The position numbers were made by a program, and so were the translations under genes. From Candidatus Omnitrophota bacterium (GTDB lineage: Bacteria; Omnitrophota; Gorgyraeia; B26-G9): a stretch of DNA of 35,180 nucleotides. The stretch spans positions 1-35,180 of the forward strand of contig JAHIOQ010000143.1 of NCBI GenBank assembly GCA_018895275.1, given 5' to 3'. This document shows, piece by piece, positions 1-8,006 of the stretch (the stretch's first letter is position 1; the number at the start of each line of letters is the position of its first letter). The notes under the pieces were generated by a model. That model worked only from the letters and a program-made list of their open reading frames with translations. It did not search any database and was not told where the DNA came from.

Positions 1-2
1 AA

Positions 3-299
3 AAAGTCGGAGCGGCAATTATCCTTGAAGAACCGGGAAAATTCGGAATAATGAAAATTGCCGTTGGCTTAACAATGGAAGGCGAGGTTTATGCGGTAAA
101 AGTAATAAGTTTTACTGATTCTCGAGGGCGTGCTGTTGTCCGCGGAAGTTTTCTTAAACAATTTATGGGCAAAAGCGGCAGAGATTCCTTTGCCCTGAAT
201 AAAGATGTCATTGCCGTAAGCGGAGCGACTGCTTCTTCAGGAGCGGTTATTTTTATTATTAAAAAAGCCGTTGTTTTATATGAACTGGCTTATCTTTAA
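3..299 (+). CDS. FMN-binding (FMN_bind/RnfG-NqrC-like) domain protein, 5'-truncated by window edge
   Basis: Frame is open from base 3 (KVGAAIILEEPGKFGIMKIAVG...). C-terminal ISFTDSRGRAV...DVIAVSGATASSGAV resembles the FMN_bind SGAT flavinylation motif. Confidence 0.7.
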   Translation, partial: KVGAAIILEEPGKFGIMKIAVGLTMEGEVYAVKVISFTDSRGRAVVRGSFLKQFMGKSGRDSFALNKDVIAVSGATASSGAVIFIIKKAVVLYELAYL

Positions 300-315
300 A
301 AAATAGAGAAAATTC

Positions 316-344
316 TTGACAATAATGCATGGGTGTGTTAACTT
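316..344 (+). promoter_or_regulatory. Candidate sigma70-type promoter upstream of porin-like gene
   Basis: TTGACA (316-321), 17-bp spacer, TAACTT (339-344). Confidence 0.45.
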
Positions 345-590
345 AAACAGCTAAGAAATGCCGCATTCATTTCCGGCGGCAGAAGGGATAATTTTATACA
401 AAGGTTCTAATTATCATATATAGCCTTAATCCGGCGTGAAGGAGGTGGGGGAAAATTAAAGCCAGAGGTTATAAGTATATGATGATATACATATAATAGA
501 AAAAGTGCCTGGGCAACTATAGACAGAATAAAACTATAGCCCTAGTTTGACGTATAAATTAAAAAAATGGATTTAAAAGGAGGACTTAAA

Positions 591-1892
591 ATGAAACGGA
601 TGCTGATAATATTATTAGCCGTAAGCATGGTGGCAGTAATGATTATGCCTGCCTTTGCTGAGGTGCAGAATATAAAAGTCGGAGGAGGAGTCAATATTAA
701 AGGATTCTTGCGCGACAATTATTTAACAACCGGTTCCGGCGGCGGAAGAATGTTAACCGGATTTCAGAATGCTGAAACAAGAGACTGGTACAACACCATA
801 ACCAAGTTGGCAGTCAACGCGGATTTGACGGATAATGTCGAGGCAAGCATTGTCCTGGCCAACGAAAGAGATTGGCAGAATGCAGCAACGAATTCAGGTG
901 CGGTAAATGTCTATTGCTCATATGTGACGTTGAAGGAAATGCTTTATTCTCCGTTGACCGTAAAGGCCGGAAAAATGCCGGTAAAGATTGCGGATGGTTT
1001 AATGCTTGGGGATGGGTCAATTTCAGAACAATATCTTGGTTCTGATTATGCCCTCTCCAGCGCTTTCAATACCATCCACGGAATTTTGGATTATGATCCG
1101 TTGACACTAATTGTGGGCACAATGAAATTTAGCGATGCGGCTCAATCCTCGTCGGATGATATTGATGGATATTTGATTGACGCGATCTACAAATTCGAAG
1201 ATGATATGAAAAGTGTCTTGGATGTGTATGTGATTAACGCGCATTATAACAGCCCGCAGGCAACAACAACCGGCCCAACCGGTACCAGTACCAACGCGGT
1301 TGATGTATACGCGATTGCCGGCACCTTGAACTCAAGCCCGATAGAGGGTGTTGCCACAAAACTGGGATTGGCTTATCAGTTTGGAGATTATCAGAAGATC
1401 CACGGCGGTACGAACAGAGACCTCAAGGCATACGCTATTGACGTTGCCGTGAATTACAGCGTTGAGAGCGAATATTCGCCGAAGGTCGGCGTGAAGTATG
1501 TGTATCGTTCCGGCCAGGATTCATCCGGCACAACCGGTGATTATAAAGGCTGGCTGGCGTTGTATGAAAGCCAGGTCAACGGTGTTATCTATGACCCGAA
1601 CACGAACACGAATTCCATTGCTTTGACCGGCAGTGTTGTTCCTATGGACAGATTGACGGTGGGCTTGGAATGGTGGTGGTATAACCTGGCGAAGAAGCAG
1701 TCAACGGAAACACCGGCTAATTCTTCGAAAAAGGATGCGGGAGCAGAGTTGGATCTTTATGCCAAGTATGCCTATACGGAAGATGTCAGCCTTGGCCTTA
1801 ACGTGGCGTGGTTTTTCCCGGGAGATTACTACAAATCAGGATATGATAAGACAGCAATGCAGGTTATGGCAGAACTCGGCGTAGCGTTCTAA
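591..1892 (+). CDS. Porin-like outer-membrane beta-barrel protein with signal peptide
   Basis: GGAGG then ATG at 591; MKRMLIILLAVSMVAVMIMPAFA signal peptide; alternating polar/hydrophobic strands; C-terminal ...MAELGVAF ending in Phe. Confidence 0.75.
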   Translation: MKRMLIILLAVSMVAVMIMPAFAEVQNIKVGGGVNIKGFLRDNYLTTGSGGGRMLTGFQNAETRDWYNTITKLAVNADLTDNVEASIVLANERDWQNAATNSGAVNVYCSYVTLKEMLYSPLTVKAGKMPVKIADGLMLGDGSISEQYLGSDYALSSAFNTIHGILDYDPLTLIVGTMKFSDAAQSSSDDIDGYLIDAIYKFEDDMKSVLDVYVINAHYNSPQATTTGPTGTSTNAVDVYAIAGTLNSSPIEGVATKLGLAYQFGDYQKIHGGTNRDLKAYAIDVAVNYSVESEYSPKVGVKYVYRSGQDSSGTTGDYKGWLALYESQVNGVIYDPNTNTNSIALTGSVVPMDRLTVGLEWWWYNLAKKQSTETPANSSKKDAGAELDLYAKYAYTEDVSLGLNVAWFFPGDYYKSGYDKTAMQVMAELGVAF

Positions 1893-1916
1893 CGAACGGA
1901 TATAAATTAGAAACGG

Positions 1917-1952
1917 CAGGGCCTTCGTTATTTGACGAAGGCCCTGTTTTTT
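1917..1952 (+). terminator. Rho-independent terminator after porin-like gene
   Basis: CAGGGCCTTCGT-TATTTG-ACGAAGGCCCTG perfect 12-bp stem followed by TTTTTT. Confidence 0.93.
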
Positions 1953-1982
1953 AATTTATTCGATAAAGACGGGATTTTATGC

Positions 1983-2011
1983 TTGACACTCCGGGCTTTT
2001 TTGAGTATGAT
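1983..2011 (+). promoter_or_regulatory. Sigma70-type promoter of the chemosensory operon
   Basis: TTGACA (1983-1988), 17-bp spacer, TATGAT (2006-2011). Confidence 0.75.
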
Positions 2012-2171
2012 AAAATATATTCTAAGTTACGGTGTTTCAGTTTGTTCAGCGAAATACAAGGAAAAGGAAGCTGAAGATAGCATGGTAAAAACCGGTAAGC
2101 GAGAGGCCACATAGATGGCTGATTTTGGGGACGGCACTTAATATCCTTGATTTACTTTGGGAGGTATAAAA

Positions 2172-2687
2172 ATGGTGGAAAATAGAAAGGGCAAAGAAGA
2201 GGTTCAACTGGTGGTTTTCAAGATCGGCAGTGAAGAATTCGGGGTAGAGATTAATCAGGTGCGGGAAATTGTTAAGCTTGTTTCGATTACACGTATGCCG
2301 AAGGCGCCCGCATTTATTGAGGGGGTGGTGAATTTAAGAGGGCAAATAATTACGGTAATAGATTTGTCGAAAAAGCTGGATCTTCCCTCTGCGGGTAAAA
2401 CAGATTCGACCCGAATCATGGTTGTAGAAGTCGCAGATAATACGGTGGGAATGATCGTTGATTCTGTTTCGGAAGTTTTGCGCCTGGCCAAGGATGATAT
2501 AGAAGCTACTCCTGCGCTTATCGATACGGAAGTACACGAGCGCTATTTAAGAGGTGTAGGAAAGATGGAGGACAGGCTGCTTATTTTGCTGGATTTAAAT
2601 GAAGTATTGAGCATAGATGAGATACATCATATTTCCAAACAGGTTGAGTCGATAAAAGAAACTGTTGGTAAAGAGGATAAATCGTAA
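2172..2687 (+). CDS. cheW: Chemotaxis coupling protein CheW
   Basis: GGGAGG RBS, ATG 2172; LVVFKIGSEEFGVEINQVREIVKL...NLRGQIITVIDLSKKL...RLLILLDLNEVL. Confidence 0.93.
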   Translation: MVENRKGKEEVQLVVFKIGSEEFGVEINQVREIVKLVSITRMPKAPAFIEGVVNLRGQIITVIDLSKKLDLPSAGKTDSTRIMVVEVADNTVGMIVDSVSEVLRLAKDDIEATPALIDTEVHERYLRGVGKMEDRLLILLDLNEVLSIDEIHHISKQVESIKETVGKEDKS

Positions 2688-2707
2688 GGAAAAGGAGGAA
2701 CGTAACT

Positions 2708-3082
2708 ATGGGAGCAAAAGTCTTGGTTGTGGATGATGCGGTGTTTATGCGTAAAATGATCGGCGATATTTTGAAGAAAGAAGGATATGAAGTCGTGGGC
2801 GAGGCAGAGAACGGGAAAGAGGCCGTGGATAAATATATGGAGCTTTGCCCGGAATTAGTTACGATGGATATAGTTATGCCCAAAGTCGGCGATATCGACG
2901 GGATCGGCGCCGTAAAGCAGATTATGCAGAAAGACGGCAAAGCGAAAATCCTGATGGTCAGCGCTATGGGGCAGCATGCGCTTGTGGTGGAAGCAATTCA
3001 GGCAGGGGCAAAAGACTTCGTAACGAAACCGTTTCAGCCTTCGCGCGTGCTGGAGGCGGCAAAACGCGTGCTGGAAAGCTGA
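2708..3082 (+). CDS. cheY: CheY-like single-domain response regulator
   Basis: VLVVDDAVFMRKMIGDIL...VTMDIVMPK...LMVSAMG...KDFVTKPF receiver signature. Confidence 0.92.
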   Translation: MGAKVLVVDDAVFMRKMIGDILKKEGYEVVGEAENGKEAVDKYMELCPELVTMDIVMPKVGDIDGIGAVKQIMQKDGKAKILMVSAMGQHALVVEAIQAGAKDFVTKPFQPSRVLEAAKRVLES

Positions 3083-3141
3083 GCGGTTAAATGTTGTTTG
3101 AAATAAAAATAATATCGTTCAACAAATAGGGGGAAACAAAT

Positions 3142-3753
3142 TTGCTGGAGGAAGATATTAAATTAAACGATAAACAGCAGGATGTGTTGAAGGAAATTGC
3201 GAATATTTGTGCCGGCAATGCCGCTACGGCTTTTTCTCAGCTATTGAACAAGAAAATAGAAATGAATGTTCCGCGTGTCCATCTTTTGCGCGTGGAGAAA
3301 GTCCCCGAAGTAGTCGGCGGCGCGGACACATTAGTCGTGAGCGTGGTTTTTCAGGTTTTCGGCGATGCGCCGGGAGTGATTCTTTTGTTATTTCCGCAAA
3401 AAGATGCCAGGTCACTGGCGGCAATGTTGACGGAGACGACGGTTGACAGCAATATTTTCACGGAGATGGATCAGTCCGCGATTAAAGAGGCGGGAAGTAT
3501 TCTTACCGGTGCGTATTTGAATACTCTTTCCAGTTTTACCCGTTTAGGTCTTATCCCTTCGACTCCGAGTATCGTTATCGATATGGCCGGCGCTTTGGTT
3601 GATTATATTTTGATTGAACTGGCGACGGTTACGGAATACGCGTTATTGATTGATTCGGAATTTATTGAGGAAGACAGAAGTGTGAGAGGGCACTTCTTTT
3701 TATTACCTAACCCGGGAAGTCTTACTGCGATCTTAAAAGCAATAGGAGCGTGA
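3142..3753 (+). CDS. cheC: CheC-type CheY-P phosphatase (copy 1)
   Basis: TTG start after AGGGGG; DVLKEIANICAGNAATAFSQLLNKKIEMNVP fits the (D/S)xxxExxN-x22-P motif. Confidence 0.85.
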   Translation: MLEEDIKLNDKQQDVLKEIANICAGNAATAFSQLLNKKIEMNVPRVHLLRVEKVPEVVGGADTLVVSVVFQVFGDAPGVILLLFPQKDARSLAAMLTETTVDSNIFTEMDQSAIKEAGSILTGAYLNTLSSFTRLGLIPSTPSIVIDMAGALVDYILIELATVTEYALLIDSEFIEEDRSVRGHFFLLPNPGSLTAILKAIGA

Positions 3754-3754
3754 C

Positions 3755-4243
3755 ATGGAAGTACACGAGATTCATGTGGGAATGGCAGACATGAAGGTTG
3801 CCAGGTCTCCTGCCATACTTACTTCATTAGGAATCGGTTCTTGCGTCGGTATTGTGCTTTATTATCCCCGCTTGAAAATAGGCGGCATGGCCCATATCAT
3901 GCTTCCAGATATAGAAGTTGTCAGGAATAAAAGCAACCGGGCAAAGTTTGCGAATACGGCAGTTCCGGACTTGCTGCGGGAGATGGAACAAATGGGCGCG
4001 GAAAAGTTAATGATCAAGGCAAAGATTATGGGCGGCGCGCACATGTTCTGTTTTGCCAAATCCAGCACGGTGTTTAATATCGGCGAGCGTAATGTGGAAA
4101 AGGTGAAGCAAATACTGCAGGAACTGCGCATTAAAATTGTCGCGGAAGATACCGGAGGCTGTTACGGGCGCTCTTTGTTTTTTGACTTGGATACCGGGCT
4201 GGTAAGAGTGCGGACGATTGCGCATGGAGAAAAAATTCTATGA
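3755..4243 (+). CDS. cheD: Chemoreceptor glutamine deamidase CheD
   Basis: LTSLGIGSCVGIVLYYPRLKIGGMAHIMLPD...GGAHMF; Cys/His motif present. Confidence 0.92.
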   Translation: MEVHEIHVGMADMKVARSPAILTSLGIGSCVGIVLYYPRLKIGGMAHIMLPDIEVVRNKSNRAKFANTAVPDLLREMEQMGAEKLMIKAKIMGGAHMFCFAKSSTVFNIGERNVEKVKQILQELRIKIVAEDTGGCYGRSLFFDLDTGLVRVRTIAHGEKIL

Positions 4244-5274
4244 TACGGGTACTTGTGGTTGATAATTCTGCGTTTATGCGCAGGGTTATCAGCGACATCA
4301 TTAACAGCGATGATGAGATGGAGGTTGTTGATGCCGCGCGTACAGGTGCTGAAGCAATCACAAAGGTATTACAGTTAAGGCCGGATGTTGTTACATTGGA
4401 TATTGAAATGCCCGATATCGACGGCCTTACTGCCTTGCGGTATATAATGAATGAGGCGCCTACTCCGGTAGTGGTTATCAGCGCCAACGCGGCTCCCGGC
4501 AGCCCCAATGCGTTAAAAGCGCTGGAATTGGGCGCGGTGGACATAGTTTGTAAATTGAGCGGAGAGATTTCTCTGGATATCCATAATTCGGGCAGTGAAA
4601 TCGTCCGCAAGGTAAAAGCAGCCTGCCGCGTTAATGTTAGACAGATCCAGAAAATATTTAACCGCCTTATAAGAAAGCCGGCAGCGTGTCCGGAGATAGC
4701 GGTTAATCTCAAAAAGGTGATTACGATCGGGGCTTCGACAGGAGGTCCAAAGGCGATAAAAGAGATACTTCCGTATTTTCCTGCCGATATCCCCGCGGCA
4801 TTTCTTATTGTGCAGCATATGCCTGCGATGTTTACGAAGTCGATGGCGGAGCGGTTAAACTGGTCGACAAAAATAGAAATTAAAGAGGCTGAAGACGGGG
4901 ATATCATCCGCTCCGGATGCGGATATCTCGCTCCGGGTGATTATCACATGGTAGTCGGCGCGGAAAATGATGATGCCGTGATTCGCCTTGTGCATACGGA
5001 AAAAGTAAATAACGTGCGGCCTTCCGTAACGGTAACGATGAATTCCGCGGCGGAGTATTTCGGCAGCCGGAATATCGGTGTTTTGCTTACGGGTATGGGA
5101 CAGGACGGAGCGGAAGGCATGCGTAAGATTAAGCAGGCTGGGGGGGTAACTCTGGCGGAGGATGAATCTACCTGTGTTGTCTACGGCATGCCGCGTGCGG
5201 CGGTAAAAGAAGGTGTTGTCGACAAAATTGTCCCCTTGTTTCATATGGGGCTGGAGATAATGAAATATGTTTAA
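4240..5274 (+). CDS. cheB: Protein-glutamate methylesterase CheB
   Basis: 4-bp overlap with cheD; receiver domain plus GASTGGPKAIKEIL, QHMPAMFTKSMAERL and LTGMGQDGAEGM catalytic motifs. Confidence 0.95.
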   Translation: MIRVLVVDNSAFMRRVISDIINSDDEMEVVDAARTGAEAITKVLQLRPDVVTLDIEMPDIDGLTALRYIMNEAPTPVVVISANAAPGSPNALKALELGAVDIVCKLSGEISLDIHNSGSEIVRKVKAACRVNVRQIQKIFNRLIRKPAACPEIAVNLKKVITIGASTGGPKAIKEILPYFPADIPAAFLIVQHMPAMFTKSMAERLNWSTKIEIKEAEDGDIIRSGCGYLAPGDYHMVVGAENDDAVIRLVHTEKVNNVRPSVTVTMNSAAEYFGSRNIGVLLTGMGQDGAEGMRKIKQAGGVTLAEDESTCVVYGMPRAAVKEGVVDKIVPLFHMGLEIMKYV

Positions 5275-5296
5275 TTTTAAAGCAAGGTGTTTTTAA

Positions 5297-7339
5297 ATGG
5301 GCATTGAACAATACCGTTCATTATTCGTTGCCGAATCGGAAGAGCATTTGCAGATTGTCAATAATGCTCTTTTAAAACTTGAGAAGGCGCCGGATAATTT
5401 AAATATCCTCAATGAAATATTTCGCAGCGCTCATACGTTAAAAGGCATGTCGGCGACGATGGGGTTTAAAGCGCTGACAAAACTTACGCATAAGATGGAA
5501 GATGTGCTGGATGTTTTCCGCGCACAAAAGATTCCGGTTACGACGGAAGTTATTGATGCTTTGTTCCGCTGCCTGGATATGCTGCAGATGCTGCTTGAGG
5601 AAGTTAAAACGGAAAAGGATTTGTCGGTTGATGTCGACGCGATGATCGTGCAGCTGGAAGGCATTCTGCCGACGATCTCTTCCGCTGCGGCCGCTACGTT
5701 TGCCGATAAAAAAAACGAGATACGGCTGACGCCTTTGGAACGGGATAATTTGCGGGAAGTCCTGAGTGCGCAGGATTTATATATATATATTGTGGATATA
5801 TTTCTCAGTCCCGATTGCCAGCTGAAATCCGCCCGCGCTTTTATGGTTTTCAGCAGGCTGGGTGATAAGGGAGAGGTTATAAAATCCGACCCTCCGGTGG
5901 ATGAATTAGAGAAAAATCATTTTGGCTGTTCTTTCGAACTGCTTTTTCTTACGCATTTGGAGCGGAATAAGGCCGAAGAATTGCTTGCGAAAATAATCGA
6001 GATTGATAAAATAGAAATCAGAAAAATCGAAAATATTAATGACATCCCCGATGAAAAGGGTATAAAGGTAAAGGCGCGGACGGAAACGGCAGCGGCAGCT
6101 GATGAAGAGGCGGGCAAGAGAAAAGAAGGCATGGCGCCGCAAACGGCTTTTAAAAAAATTCAGAGCATCCGTGTCAGTACAAAGCGGCTGGATAACCTTA
6201 TGAATTATGTGGGAGAGCTGGTTATCGCTAAAATACGGCTTATGCAGATTGCCCGGGTTCATCAGATACAATCTCTCCATGAAATCCTGACTAATATCGA
6301 CCGCCTGATGACGGATTTGCAGGATGAAGTTATGCAGGTGCGGCTTATCCCTATCGCGCAGGTTTTTGACCGGTTTCCGCGCATGGTCAGGGACCTGGCA
6401 CGCAGCGAATATAAACAGATTAATCTGGAACTAAGCGGCGGAGAAATCGAATTGGACCGCACTGTGCTTGATGAGATCGCCGATCCGCTGGTGCATCTTT
6501 TACGTAACGCTGTTGATCACGGCATTGAACTGCCGCAGGAGCGCAAAAGTAATAACAAAAGCCCGGTGGGAGTCATAAAATTAACTGCTCGCAGGGAAAA
6601 AATATATGTTTTGATTGAAGTTTCCGACGACGGCAGGGGGATGGACCCGAATATGCTGCGCCAATCCGCGGTGAGTAAGGGATTCATAACGGAAGATGAG
6701 GCGAATAAATTAAGCAATAAAGAAATACTCGAACTGATCTTGCTTCCCGGTTTTAGTTCCTCGGTTACGATTACGGATACTTCGGGCCGCGGCGTAGGCA
6801 TGGATGTTGTGAAAATGAAAATAGAGGACATTGGAGGAACGGTAAGCTTTGATTCCGTACAGGGTAAGGGAAGCATATTTTCTCTAAAACTTCCGGTAAC
6901 GGTTGCGATTATTCGTGCGATGCTTGTTAAAGTAGCACAAGAGATATACGCGATTCCTATTGCTAACGTGGCGGAAACCGTAAAAATCCCGCAGCATAAG
7001 ATTAAACATATTGAAAAATCGGAAGTTGTCAATTTAAGGAATGAAGTCGTTTCCTTACTGAGAATGGACAAATTTTTAGGCGCGCTAAGAGCGACAACCG
7101 GCGAAAAAAAGGAAGAAGCTGCAGAAGGAAAAGAAATCGAATACAATGTAGTTATAGTGGAAAGCGGCGGGAGGAAAGCCGGCTTGGTGGTTGAGGATGT
7201 CTTAGGCCAGCAGGAAGTGGTTATTAAATCAATCGGCGCTTTGCTGAAAGGGATTAGAGGGTTTTCCGGAGCGACGATTCTCGGCGACGGCCGCGTTGCT
7301 TTAATTCTGGATGTGGCTGCATTTTTGATGAGCAAATAA
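5297..7339 (+). CDS. cheA: Chemotaxis histidine kinase CheA
   Basis: P1 FRSAHTLKGMSATMGF; N-box HLLRNAVDHGIE; G1 DDGRGMD; G2 GRGVGMDVV; C-terminal CheW-like domain. Confidence 0.96.
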   Translation: MGIEQYRSLFVAESEEHLQIVNNALLKLEKAPDNLNILNEIFRSAHTLKGMSATMGFKALTKLTHKMEDVLDVFRAQKIPVTTEVIDALFRCLDMLQMLLEEVKTEKDLSVDVDAMIVQLEGILPTISSAAAATFADKKNEIRLTPLERDNLREVLSAQDLYIYIVDIFLSPDCQLKSARAFMVFSRLGDKGEVIKSDPPVDELEKNHFGCSFELLFLTHLERNKAEELLAKIIEIDKIEIRKIENINDIPDEKGIKVKARTETAAAADEEAGKRKEGMAPQTAFKKIQSIRVSTKRLDNLMNYVGELVIAKIRLMQIARVHQIQSLHEILTNIDRLMTDLQDEVMQVRLIPIAQVFDRFPRMVRDLARSEYKQINLELSGGEIELDRTVLDEIADPLVHLLRNAVDHGIELPQERKSNNKSPVGVIKLTARREKIYVLIEVSDDGRGMDPNMLRQSAVSKGFITEDEANKLSNKEILELILLPGFSSSVTITDTSGRGVGMDVVKMKIEDIGGTVSFDSVQGKGSIFSLKLPVTVAIIRAMLVKVAQEIYAIPIANVAETVKIPQHKIKHIEKSEVVNLRNEVVSLLRMDKFLGALRATTGEKKEEAAEGKEIEYNVVIVESGGRKAGLVVEDVLGQQEVVIKSIGALLKGIRGFSGATILGDGRVALILDVAAFLMSK

Positions 7340-7391
7340 AATCCCGAAAATTATTGATAAAAGCTTTGTTTTTTAGTAAGGAGGTTTTGAA

Positions 7392-7988
7392 ATGGGGGAA
7401 TTGACTGATATTCAGGTTGATGCGTTACGTGAGATGGGCAACATCGGGGCGGGGAATGCCGCAACGGCCCTGTCTCAGTTAATTTCAGAGGCGGTTGACC
7501 TTAGTATTCCGGCGGTTACGATGATACCCCTGGAAAAGGTTTCCTATGCCCTGGGCGGGCCGGAGAAGCTTGCTTATGTAGTATATTTGGAAGTACAGCG
7601 GCAAATGAAAGGGACGATGTTAACGGTGTATTCTCCGGAAAGCGCGCTTTTCCTTGTAAAAAAACTACTGGGAGACCAGTGCGTCGATATGGAGACGGAG
7701 TTGTCCTGCTCGGCGTTAAAAGAATTGGGGTCAATTCTTTGCGGATCTTATTTAAGCGCCCTGGCGCAGGTGATTAATTTAAATGCGGTTGCCGGAGTGC
7801 CGGCATTGGCCTATGATATGCTCGGCGCGATGATGGATTTTATTCTGGCGGAAATCGGCCAGGTTGCCGACGAAGTCTTTTTTATCGATTCGGAACTTTT
7901 TGTGCAGGAAACAAAAGTAGAGTGTTCCCAGTTATTTATCCCTAATCCGGAGGCATTGGAACAAATACTTTCCGGGTTGGGTATGTAA
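7392..7988 (+). CDS. cheC: CheC-type CheY-P phosphatase (copy 2)
   Basis: DALREMGNIGAGNAATALSQLISEAVDLSIP motif; homologous along its length to copy 1. Confidence 0.87.
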   Translation: MGELTDIQVDALREMGNIGAGNAATALSQLISEAVDLSIPAVTMIPLEKVSYALGGPEKLAYVVYLEVQRQMKGTMLTVYSPESALFLVKKLLGDQCVDMETELSCSALKELGSILCGSYLSALAQVINLNAVAGVPALAYDMLGAMMDFILAEIGQVADEVFFIDSELFVQETKVECSQLFIPNPEALEQILSGLGM

Positions 7989-8006
7989 TGGAGGAGATGC
8001 CTGGTT

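Noticed and set aside
1932-2114. 60-aa + strand ORF after the porin
   Set aside because: Begins inside the terminator and runs through the che promoter; no RBS or family similarity.
4131-4907. 258-aa minus-strand ORF over cheD/cheB
   Set aside because: Antisense to clear CheB coding sequence; low-complexity Ser/Ile-rich translation with no family motif.
5772-5795. TATATATATAT run within cheA as a possible slippage/phase-variation tract
   Set aside because: In-frame coding sequence (DLYIYIVDIF) and too short and imperfect for a convincing phase-variable tract.
6517-7335. 272-aa minus-strand ORF over cheA
   Set aside because: Mirror ORF of strongly conserved CheA kinase and CheW-like domains; composition typical of antisense artefacts.
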